This document shows, in pieces, positions 7,874 through 14,549 of a DNA stretch of 28,413 nt. Origin of the DNA: JANSWY01 sp038525605 (lineage in GTDB: Bacteria > Bacteroidota > Bacteroidia > Cytophagales > Cyclobacteriaceae); contig JBCBHL010000044.1 of assembly GCA_038525605.1 (NCBI GenBank), positions 1 to 28,413 of the forward strand, read 5' to 3'. Position 1 is the first letter of the stretch. Each line of letters starts with the position of its first letter. The notes beneath the pieces are model-generated. The model had not been told where the DNA came from, did no database searches, and saw only the letters and a program-made list of their open reading frames with translations. The translations under genes were made by a program, and so were the position numbers.

Positions 7874-8455
7874 TTAAGATTTCTTTTTACGCTTATATAG
7901 AAATAGATTCCATTTTTCCTCTGCTACTCCATGTTTATCCATTTCTGCTCTTGCCATCGTAAAGAACAAATCTGATAATCTGTTGATGTAAGCGGCGATA
8001 TATTCTTCAACGCACTCCGGATCCTCTTCTGCAAGGCTCACCAAGGATCGTTCTCCACGTCTGATTTGTGTTCTGCAAACATGACATAATGCTGAAATCT
8101 CGTTACCTCCGGGAAGTAAGAAATAATCTGATGGACTGCTCAACGCATTTTCCAGTTCGTCTATCCATTGCTCACAAAACTCCGCTCCGTCGACAGGTCT
8201 GGGATTTTGATTTACCTTATTCGAACCTGAAGGACGGGCCAGATGAGACATCATATCCATGAAGTCTTTTTGAATACGATGTAGGTTTTGCTGCCATTCG
8301 TGTTCAGGCCCAAGTTTGGCCCGTAGTAAGCCGATAGTGCTATTTACTTCATCCAAAGTGCCGAGACATTCTATCCTTGCACCATTTTTAGATTCTCTTT
8401 TACCACCAAATACTCCGGTCGTGCCTTTATCTCCTTTTCTGGTATAGATTTTCAT
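7874..8455 (-). CDS. pduO: PduO-type cob(I)alamin adenosyltransferase
   Basis: A 193-residue ATP:cob(I)alamin adenosyltransferase of the PduO/EutT-like ATR family; it makes adenosylcobalamin from ATP and reduced cobalamin. The ATP-binding N-terminus YTRKGDKGTTGVFGG (4-18) is intact, as are LGTLDEVNSTIGLLRA, the RTQIRRGERSL helix with the ATP-binding arginines, and YINRLSDLFFTMAR. Length matches the family (about 185-195). It is the last gene of the minus-strand cobamide operon, 83 bases after the AAA ATPase gene, so it can be read from the cbiP promoter, although an internal promoter cannot be excluded. Not the unrelated CobA/CobO or EutT fold. Confidence 0.92.
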   Translation of the reverse strand: MKIYTRKGDKGTTGVFGGKRESKNGARIECLGTLDEVNSTIGLLRAKLGPEHEWQQNLHRIQKDFMDMMSHLARPSGSNKVNQNPRPVDGAEFCEQWIDELENALSSPSDYFLLPGGNEISALCHVCRTQIRRGERSLVSLAEEDPECVEEYIAAYINRLSDLFFTMARAEMDKHGVAEEKWNLFLYKRKKKS

Positions 8456-8538
8456 TTGTATTAGATTAGAGTGCGAATTTTAAGTCTACATAAATATTAT
8501 GTGATGGAAACGGTTTTCCACGGATCGATAGCATGACA

Positions 8539-9072
8539 TCATCGACGCAATCGATCGCCAACAAAGCTAACCCGATTTTCAACACTTTCCCGTGGCAGAT
8601 CCATAATTTCAAAACCTCTGTCCCGGTAATTTTGTTTAAGTGCTTTTTCCAGTTCCAGGCAATAGGAAAAACTTTGTAAGCGTTGCATATCCTGATGAAA
8701 AATGTTCTGCCACGCAGGTGCGAAAAATACTGTTTTTTCGTATTTGCTATGGTATGGAAATTCTTGCAATACCTGTGGGATTGGTTCCCCGGCTATTTGC
8801 AAATAGGCTATCAGGTCGAGAATAGAGCGATCTGTCAGTATAGCTTTTGGGTTTGAGTTCAATGCTGCAATTGAAGTTTGATACACCAACTCCGCGAACT
8901 TGAATACATTTTTCCAGGGAACACCATCTCCATTCCTGGTTTGTTCAGCTACTATTACCTCTCTCGATGCTTCGTGGATGCACGGGTACTGGTTTTCCAA
9001 TGCTTTGATCAAAGTAGTTTTCCCGGTTCCTGGCGCACCTGTAATGATGTATTTCTTAGTGTATGAACTCAT
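8539..9072 (-). CDS. AAA_28-type P-loop ATPase/kinase-like protein in the cobamide operon
   Basis: A 177-residue P-loop protein. Walker A is GAPGTGKTT (12-20); then come HEASREVIVAEQ, a PW/FAELVYQ segment and the Walker B-like ILTDRSILDLIAYL. This order matches the AAA_28 family (NadR-kinase-like P-loop proteins). It overlaps cbiB by 17 bases and lies upstream of the adenosyltransferase gene, so it is almost certainly co-transcribed with late cobamide genes. The fold is close to small-molecule kinases, and no cobU-type kinase/guanylyltransferase lies in this window, so a kinase step on adenosylcobinamide is a possible but untested role. It could equally be a general NTPase carried along in the operon. 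Confidence 0.75.
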   Translation of the reverse strand: MSSYTKKYIITGAPGTGKTTLIKALENQYPCIHEASREVIVAEQTRNGDGVPWKNVFKFAELVYQTSIAALNSNPKAILTDRSILDLIAYLQIAGEPIPQVLQEFPYHSKYEKTVFFAPAWQNIFHQDMQRLQSFSYCLELEKALKQNYRDRGFEIMDLPRESVENRVSFVGDRLRR

Positions 9073-10000
9073 AGATCAGAAAGATGGTCACGCAATAAAT
9101 AACGATCATCAGGATGCTACTGGCCCAGTTGACATAGGTGGCTGTTTGTAGATCACCGTCGTTTAGCTTTCTGGGGTTATGGCCAATGTAGGGTTTGTCG
9201 ACTAATTTTCCATGATAATAATTAGGGCCACCAAACTGACAATTAAGAATTCCTGCCAGTGCAGCTTCTGGATATCCCGCATTTGGACTGGCGTGTTTTT
9301 TACCCTCCCGAAAAACAAAAAATAGCTTATTAAGCTTTCCAGTCACTAGTAACATTAGAACTGCTGTAAGTCTTGCCGGGATAAAATTAGCTACATCGTC
9401 AAGTTTCGCAGCAAACTTACCAAAATCCAGGTAGCGATCGGATTTGTAGCCAATCATTGAGTCGAAAGTATTGATCATTTTATACATGACAGCCCCAGGA
9501 ACACCTAAAATGAAGTAATAAAACAGTGGTGCAATCATCCCGTCACTGAGGTTTTCAGAGAGTGTTTCCAGGGTGGCCATACGAATCTGTTGTTCATCAA
9601 GTTTGGCAGTTTCTCTGCCTACAATCCATGATAATCGCTCTCTGCCGGCTTGTAGGCCTTTAGTTTTTAAAGCGTTGATTACAGCCTGCCCTTCTTTGAT
9701 GAGCGTTCTGTTAGCCATACAATAGAAAAGCAATATGATCGCGATCGAATCGGCTAGTATGCCATTGATCGACTGTAACAAGGCGAGTAAATACACGGTT
9801 AGGAAATAGGAAGATGAAACCAACAATACAACCAAGAGCATACCTTTCAGAAATTTGTATCTTCCGTTATTAAGGAGCTTTTCCCCTTTAGCGATTGCAT
9901 TTCCAAATAACACTATCAGATGAGGTAGCCACCGTGGATCACCGAGTAAGGTATCAAGCGCGAAAGCGATTAATAGGATGTATAACGAAGCTATTTCCAA
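9056..10000 (-). CDS. cbiB: Adenosylcobinamide-phosphate synthase CbiB, TTG start
   Basis: A 314-residue integral membrane protein of the CbiB family (called CobD in Pseudomonas nomenclature). It joins adenosylcobyric acid to (R)-1-amino-2-propanol phosphate. Hallmarks: FALDTLLGDPRWLPH near the N-terminus, ENLSDGMIAPLFYY, TFDSMIGYKSDRYLDFGKF, DDVANFIPARLTA, and HASPNAGYPEAALAG followed by LGG-type residues CQFGGPNYY. Several hydrophobic helices span residues 1-110 and the C-terminus. The frame has a TAA only one codon before the proposed TTG start at 10000, and no ATG precedes the conserved DTLLGDP, so TTG is the only plausible start. It overlaps the previous gene by 10 bases and the next by 17. 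Confidence 0.92.
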   Translation of the reverse strand: MEIASLYILLIAFALDTLLGDPRWLPHLIVLFGNAIAKGEKLLNNGRYKFLKGMLLVVLLVSSSYFLTVYLLALLQSINGILADSIAIILLFYCMANRTLIKEGQAVINALKTKGLQAGRERLSWIVGRETAKLDEQQIRMATLETLSENLSDGMIAPLFYYFILGVPGAVMYKMINTFDSMIGYKSDRYLDFGKFAAKLDDVANFIPARLTAVLMLLVTGKLNKLFFVFREGKKHASPNAGYPEAALAGILNCQFGGPNYYHGKLVDKPYIGHNPRKLNDGDLQTATYVNWASSILMIVIYCVTIFLIYEFIH

Positions 10001-10998
10001 TCTTTAAGGGCTTTTATCAACATGTTGTTGGCATCAATGCTTTGCGTGGATAATCGGATGTATTCACCTTGCAAGCGTTTGAAATTGGTAGCGTCTCTGA
10101 TCAATATACCGTGATTTTCTACCAGGTAGTTTTTTAATGCTGAAGCTGTTCCGGATTTCAATTTCGCCAGAAAGTAACTGGTATGTGATGGAATTAACTC
10201 CAGCCATTCTATTCCGGAAAGTGCATGCCGGAATGCATTGGTTTCGGCAAGTAATGCGCTCACATCAAAAAACCAGTCATCGTATCGTTGGAATAACTTC
10301 TGTCCCGCGTGTATTGCTAAACCATTAACACTCCAGGGCATCTTTTTACTTTTTAGCTTTTGGACGAATTCTGATGATGAGACTATGTAACCGAGCCTTA
10401 ATCCCGGAATCGTGAAGGTCTTGGTGAGGGAACGAACAACAATCAGATTAGGTAAATGCTCTGTCATTGTGACCATAGAATCAATCTTGTCTGTGAACTC
10501 TATATATGCCTCGTCAATGACAAACGTTGTAGTAGGATTTTTCTCAATCAAGCCATTCAATTCATCGGTAGGGATAATTCTGCCATCGGGGTTGTTGGGA
10601 TTGCAGATGAAAACAAGCTGATACTGATCAGGTTGAATAGATTTTTTGTCCGTCAACTGATAGTTTAATCCGTGAATTTTGCAACTATCCTCATATTCTG
10701 AAAAGGTGGGCGCGACTATTGCAGCGGACGATCCTGTAAAGAGCTGAGCAATCAGATAGAATGCTTCTGTAGCGCCATTAGTGAACAAAAACTGATCAGA
10801 ATTCAGTTGGAACCTTCTGGCTGCCGCTTCACTCAGTTCTTCCGCAGCTGGAGAAGGATAATTTTCAATCAATTGAACTGCAGATGAAATTTCTGCTAAA
10901 AGCGCCGGAGGGCAACCGCGATAATAGACATTTGAACTAAAGTTATGCCTGATTTCTGTTGTAAATAAATGACGGTCATCGCCGTGTCCATTGATCAT
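9991..10998 (-). CDS. cobD: L-threonine-O-3-phosphate decarboxylase / HisC-like aminotransferase (cobamide side chain)
   Basis: A 335-residue fold-type I PLP enzyme of the histidinol-phosphate aminotransferase-like group. The PLP lysine is K193 in RSLTKTFTIPGLRLGY, with CNPNNPDGR (132-140) and DEAY (162-165) as cofactor contacts. The N-terminal GHGDD is a variant of the HGGD sequence typical of CobC/CobD decarboxylases. Position between cbiP and cbiB indicates the enzyme that makes (R)-1-aminopropan-2-yl phosphate from L-threonine phosphate, the partner substrate of CbiB. It overlaps cbiP by 4 bases (ATGA) and cbiB by 10. HisC activity cannot be excluded from motifs alone; context makes the cobamide role much more likely. 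Symbol follows Salmonella usage. Confidence 0.85.
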   Translation of the reverse strand: MINGHGDDRHLFTTEIRHNFSSNVYYRGCPPALLAEISSAVQLIENYPSPAAEELSEAAARRFQLNSDQFLFTNGATEAFYLIAQLFTGSSAAIVAPTFSEYEDSCKIHGLNYQLTDKKSIQPDQYQLVFICNPNNPDGRIIPTDELNGLIEKNPTTTFVIDEAYIEFTDKIDSMVTMTEHLPNLIVVRSLTKTFTIPGLRLGYIVSSSEFVQKLKSKKMPWSVNGLAIHAGQKLFQRYDDWFFDVSALLAETNAFRHALSGIEWLELIPSHTSYFLAKLKSGTASALKNYLVENHGILIRDATNFKRLQGEYIRLSTQSIDANNMLIKALKDWK

Positions 10999-12452
10999 CC
11001 TTCTATGCTGTTTTTGATGATTTGATCCATGTCCAGATGCTGATCAACCCAATCTGCCAGTTTATCAAACTGCGCTTCCTTGAATTGTTGATAATCTTTT
11101 GCCTGAGCATTCGGATATTTTAGATGTAGCAACTCATTTACAACCACTTTGTTATCAAGAACGCCATGTAAGTATGTACCCCAGCTTTTGTTGCCATCGA
11201 AGTAACCTTCCGTCGATCCATTCACCAAATTCAGGTGTTTCCCTTTCGGGAATGTTGTTTCTCCCATGTGAATTTCATAGCCTGTGCAGGAATCAGATTG
11301 ATTTTTAAAATTGAACTCTCTTTGTACAACAGTTTTCTCTTTTGTGAGGGTTGTGGTAACGTCAAATAAAGCCAGACCATCCACTTTCCCTCTCTTGGTT
11401 TCCACTTCAAATGGATCATCAATCCATTGTCCCATCATCTGGTAGCCACCGCAAATACCAATTACGGTAATTTTTTGGTATAGCTGCTTGATAGTCGCAT
11501 CGATTCCATCTGCTTTTAAAGCAACCAGGTCTTCAATGGTGTTTTTCGTTCCCGGAATGATCAGCACATCGGCATTTTCCAGTTGCACTTTGTCTCTCGT
11601 ATAGTACAGGTTGATCAGTGGTTCCTGTTCCATTGCCTGGAAATCGGTGTAATTAGACATGTAATGCAGATGCACTACAGCCACATTTAGCCGGTTGTTA
11701 ACAGCTGTTGTCTTTCTTGTAGTTAAGGCTACCGAATCTTCTTCTTCCATTACAATGTCTGAAGCAAACGGCATCACACCAAGAACAGGGGTGGAGGTGA
11801 GGTCTTCAAGCATTTTTCTTCCTTCTTCAAAAAGGGTGTAGTCCCCTCTGAATTTATTGACGATCACCCCTTTTATCAACTTTCGTTCCCAGTCTTCCAG
11901 CAGTTCCAGTGTGCCATAAACACTACCGAATAGTCCTCCTTTGTCAATATCACCAATCAGGTAAACGCATGCATTGGCAGCTCGTGCCATTCTCATATTT
12001 ACAATATCCCGATGTTTCAGGTTTACCTCGCTAATGCTTCCGGCACCTTCCATGACAATAGGATTAAAAGTTTCATTCAACGTATAAAATGCACTTTTTG
12101 CTTCATCGAATAAGTCACTTTTATTGTTGGAAAAGTAATCTTTAGCTGTCTGATTCCCAATCGGTTTGCCCTTCACTACAACCTGAGACATATTAGTTGC
12201 TGATGGCTTTAACAGGATTGGGTTCATTTCAACAGCTGGAGCCAATTTGCAAGCTTCTGCCTGAACCGCCTGTGCTCTTCCGATTTCCAGTCCGTCCGGA
12301 GTAGAAAAACTATTGAGAGACATGTTTTGCGCTTTGAACGGGGCAGGGTCGAAACCATTATTTTTTAGCCATCGACAGATTCCTGTGGTGATCCAGCTTT
12401 TTCCAACGTCAGAACCGGTTCCAACAAGCATTATTGGCCTCATTTTTTCCAC
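10995..12452 (-). CDS. cbiP: Adenosylcobyric acid synthase (glutamine-hydrolysing)
   Basis: A 485-residue CbiP/CobQ. The N-terminal dethiobiotin-synthetase-like ATPase domain has VGTGSDVGKSWI (10-21) and FKAQNMSLNSF; EGAGSISEVNL and LIGDIDKGGLFGSVYGTL follow. The C-terminal class I glutaminase domain has the nucleophile C334 in GICGGYQMMG and H429 in GTYLHGVLDN. It amidates the corrin side chains b, d, e and g of adenosylcobyrinic acid a,c-diamide. The GTG start at 12452 gives MEKMRPIM, in line with the family's N-terminus; ATG at 12443 is the alternative. First gene of the minus-strand cobamide operon. No riboswitch lies ahead of it on its strand. Confidence 0.93.
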   Translation of the reverse strand: MEKMRPIMLVGTGSDVGKSWITTGICRWLKNNGFDPAPFKAQNMSLNSFSTPDGLEIGRAQAVQAEACKLAPAVEMNPILLKPSATNMSQVVVKGKPIGNQTAKDYFSNNKSDLFDEAKSAFYTLNETFNPIVMEGAGSISEVNLKHRDIVNMRMARAANACVYLIGDIDKGGLFGSVYGTLELLEDWERKLIKGVIVNKFRGDYTLFEEGRKMLEDLTSTPVLGVMPFASDIVMEEEDSVALTTRKTTAVNNRLNVAVVHLHYMSNYTDFQAMEQEPLINLYYTRDKVQLENADVLIIPGTKNTIEDLVALKADGIDATIKQLYQKITVIGICGGYQMMGQWIDDPFEVETKRGKVDGLALFDVTTTLTKEKTVVQREFNFKNQSDSCTGYEIHMGETTFPKGKHLNLVNGSTEGYFDGNKSWGTYLHGVLDNKVVVNELLHLKYPNAQAKDYQQFKEAQFDKLADWVDQHLDMDQIIKNSIEG

Positions 12453-12483
12453 GTGTTTATAAGTGCATTTATAAGATACCTGT

Positions 12484-12491
12484 CAAAAGTA
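12484..12491 (-). promoter_or_regulatory. Candidate -7 box of the cbiP operon
   Basis: TACTTTTG on the minus strand matches TAnnTTTG exactly and would place the transcript start about 25 bases before the cbiP start codon. Such a short leader leaves no room for a riboswitch. The -33 element is not clear. Confidence 0.45.
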
Positions 12492-12622
12492 GCTGAAAAG
12501 TAAAATAAAAACATCATGCTGATTCAATTGAGTGAAGTAATATCAGAAAGTGAAAATGATCTATTTGACAGATTACAATCGCATCAGGTAATGTTCTGCT
12601 ATGGAATTTCCTGAATAAGTGC

Positions 12623-12630
12623 TAACTTCG
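12623..12630 (+). promoter_or_regulatory. Possible -7 box ahead of the third riboswitch
   Basis: TAACTTCG matches TAnnTTTG with one mismatch and would start transcription near 12636, the first base of the aptamer's P1 stem. Weak on its own; its position is the main support. Confidence 0.3.
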
Positions 12631-12635
12631 TACTG

Positions 12636-12835
12636 ATTTGGTGGTCTTTCTTTTATTCAAAGAAAGCCTTAAAATGGGAATCCGGTGAGCTTTAGATTGA
12701 TAGCGAATCCGGAGCTGTACCCGCAACTGTAAGTTCTTAAGTGTATTTCTGAAAAATCACTTGCCACTGTTGAAATTATCTATGTTTCGACGGGAAGGCC
12801 TCAGAAATTTAAACGAGCCAGGAGACCTGCCAAAA
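12636..12835 (+). promoter_or_regulatory. Cobalamin riboswitch (leader of the exported-CobN cluster)
   Basis: Aptamer blocks in order: the P1 strand TTTGGTGG (pairing with CCTGCCAAA at the end), AAATGGGAATCCGGTGA, GGAGCTGTACCCGCAACTG, CGACGGGAAGGCC, and GAGCCAGGAGACCTGCCAAA. It reads on the plus strand into the 12986-18464 genes and away from cbiP, so it ties the CobN-like machine to B12 control. The rest of 12453-12985 holds only the two candidate promoters and the hairpin described next. Confidence 0.93.
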
Positions 12836-12845
12836 ATTATCAATG

Positions 12846-12880
12846 TCACTGCTTTCGGGTTAAAAGTATAGTGAATTTTG
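12846..12880 (+). terminator. Post-aptamer hairpin with CGGGT loop, candidate P13 or attenuator
   Basis: TCACT (12846-12850) pairs with AGTGA (12870-12874) around an inner CTTT-CGGGTTA-AAAG hairpin (12852-12866), followed by ATTTTG. The loop CGGGT is exactly complementary to ACCCG in this aptamer's L5, which fits an L5-L13 kissing loop. The T-rich stretch after it would allow transcription attenuation, but the run is short. The start codon is over 100 bases further on. Confidence 0.5.
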
Positions 12881-12985
12881 TTGATTTACATTACTTGTTT
12901 CAGATGTGAAGACTGACTTTTTGCTTAGGCAATGTAGGATTCATTAAAAGTTTGGGAGATCATCAGAAGGTAATCGGTACCAATT

Positions 12986-13591
12986 ATGACAATAGATCAT
13001 GTACTTATAGGTCTTCAGGCATTATTGTTGGGACTACACGGAATAACTGGTGTAGTTTATGAGTCAATGCATAAAAAAACACGATGGATTGTTGCATGTG
13101 TTGTATTTCTGGTATTTGCTATTAGTTGTATATGGCTGGAAGATTACGTGAGAAATAACATTCAGCTTTTGCTGATTATGCTGCTGGGATCACACTTCCT
13201 GCTGTACATAGGAGGTTTTAGTGCTGGGAAATCATTGAAAATTGCGATTGCTGCCGGAATTGCGTTTGCTGCTTATGCTTTACTGTATCTCCACCTCCAA
13301 TTGACAGTAGCGTGGCTTGTTGTGCCATTTATTCTGATCTGCTTGATTGGACTATTGCACAAACAGTTTAATTTCCTTCTCAAATTTCAAGATTACGCGC
13401 TTAAAGCTGGTGTATTACTGACATTGTTTTTTATGGTAGAACCTGTAGTTCTGGAAATTCAGAAAAACCTGAAACCGATAGCGACAATCCCTCTGGCATC
13501 TGTTATTAATCAACAAAATATTCTGCTTCTCGCTGCTTTAATGGTGTTAACACTGGGAGGCTTTTTATGGAAAGAAAAAATAAGACCTTGA
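12986..13591 (+). CDS. Seven-TM membrane protein of the exported-CobN cluster (HmuT-like by position)
   Basis: A 201-residue, very hydrophobic protein with about seven membrane segments (near residues 7-24, 33-51, 59-77, 84-101, 107-124, 139-156 and 178-195). No catalytic motif is visible. It is the first gene behind the third cobalamin riboswitch and lies four bases ahead of the ExbB-like gene. In Bacteroidota hmu haem loci a small polytopic protein occupies the same place next to an ExbB-like protein, a DUF2149 protein and a CobN-like HmuS, so I read it as the counterpart of HmuT. That equivalence rests on gene order, size and hydrophobicity, not on recognisable sequence. A role as a channel or as a partner of the proton motor is speculative. 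Confidence 0.7.
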   Translation: MTIDHVLIGLQALLLGLHGITGVVYESMHKKTRWIVACVVFLVFAISCIWLEDYVRNNIQLLLIMLLGSHFLLYIGGFSAGKSLKIAIAAGIAFAAYALLYLHLQLTVAWLVVPFILICLIGLLHKQFNFLLKFQDYALKAGVLLTLFFMVEPVVLEIQKNLKPIATIPLASVINQQNILLLAALMVLTLGGFLWKEKIRP

Positions 13592-13595
13592 CGAT

Positions 13596-14174
13596 ATGAA
13601 CATTTTAGAATCTGCTTTACACGCCATCTCAAACCTGCTGTACTATCCGGTGATTGTTGGTGTGCTTTTGGTATTGGTACATCAAGCGGTGTCGATTGGG
13701 AAATTCATAAGCATATTAAAGCAACGACGGAGCAAGAACTTCAGGAGAATTCAGGATTTTGAAACTGATTGTGATAATTACTTTAAAGCGCCCGCTTCAG
13801 CTTATAAGACGATTGAATTAGATCTTGTTTATAAGCTCCGCAAATGGCTTCAGAGTTATCAAAAGTCATTAGCTGGAAATCGATTGATGGTCAAAGTTGG
13901 TCCTTCTTTAGGGTTGTTAGGCACGCTGATACCAATGGGTACTGCGCTGGCCTCTCTGTCTCAGGGAGACCTGCTGATTATGTCTGCCAATATGGTGACC
14001 GCTTTTACAACGACGGTGGTGGGTATGGCCTCAGGGTTAACAGCATTCCTCATGCATTCCAAACAAAGTGAATGGATGAAAAATGATCTGCTGGAGTGCG
14101 AATCTTTGTGTGAACGTCGATTGGTAGAATGGGAAACTGCAGAAGCAAATACCAAGAAATTAATCAACAGCTAA
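13596..14174 (+). CDS. MotA/TolQ/ExbB-type proton channel subunit (HmuU-like)
   Basis: A 192-residue protein with the ExbB/TolQ layout: TM1 at about 14-34, a cytoplasmic stretch of about 65 residues, then TM2 (102-121) and TM3 (131-153). The family signature is GPSLGLLGTLIPMGTAL in TM2 and ANMVTAFTTTVVGMASG in TM3, the helices that form the proton path in ExbB. It is shorter than E. coli ExbB, as expected for the family members that sit next to DUF2149 and CobN-like genes. It is followed 13 bases later by the small single-TM DUF2149 gene, which would supply the ExbD-like subunit. Together they should form an inner-membrane proton-driven motor; the driven partner is probably the anchored CobN-like protein. 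Confidence 0.85.
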   Translation: MNILESALHAISNLLYYPVIVGVLLVLVHQAVSIGKFISILKQRRSKNFRRIQDFETDCDNYFKAPASAYKTIELDLVYKLRKWLQSYQKSLAGNRLMVKVGPSLGLLGTLIPMGTALASLSQGDLLIMSANMVTAFTTTVVGMASGLTAFLMHSKQSEWMKNDLLECESLCERRLVEWETAEANTKKLINS

Positions 14175-14187
14175 AAGGATCAGCATT

Positions 14188-14529
14188 ATGAGTTTACTAA
14201 AAAGACATTCTTTGATAGAAGACGAAATTTCGACAGAGTCTGATCCAATCAGTAGCATGGCGAACCTGTTTGATGTAAGTATTGTGTTCATTGTCGCCTT
14301 GTTTTTTGCACTTTTTATGGCCTACAGTACTCTTGATTTATTCAATCCGGATTCAGAATTGGTCATCACGAAAACTTCACCGAATGGTGAGATACAAATT
14401 GTTACGAAGAAAGGCAAAGATATCAAGATCGAAAAAGTGACCGAAACGTCGGAATCAGGGAAAGGTGTGAAGCTCGGAACTGCCTACAAGCTTGAGGATG
14501 GGCGTGTCATTTACATTCCGGAGAAGTAA
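14188..14529 (+). CDS. DUF2149-type single-TM protein, ExbD-like partner (HmuV-like)
   Basis: A 113-residue protein with an acidic N-terminal tail, one membrane helix (about 29-48) and a periplasmic C-terminal domain ending in YKLEDGRVIYIPE. The helix begins with NLFDVSIVFIVALFFALF; D29 at its cytoplasmic end sits where ExbD and TolR carry their essential proton-binding Asp. The SMANLFDVSIVF and YKLEDGRVIYIP segments match what I know of DUF2149. It lies between the ExbB-like and the CobN-like genes. I infer an ExbD-like stator function; the C-terminal domain may contact the periplasmic CobN-like protein. Confidence 0.8.
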   Translation: MSLLKRHSLIEDEISTESDPISSMANLFDVSIVFIVALFFALFMAYSTLDLFNPDSELVITKTSPNGEIQIVTKKGKDIKIEKVTETSESGKGVKLGTAYKLEDGRVIYIPEK

Positions 14530-14549
14530 ACAGAAATAATACAAATTCG

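Noticed and set aside
12516..12614. A 32-codon ATG frame on the plus strand between the cbiP promoter and the third riboswitch.
   Set aside because: It lies upstream of the riboswitch promoter region, has no ribosome-binding site and no recognisable sequence; this length arises easily by chance.
12843..12863. A six-codon leader peptide frame inside the post-aptamer hairpin of the third riboswitch.
   Set aside because: It could suggest translation-linked attenuation, but such tiny frames are common by chance, and the hairpin is better explained as P13.
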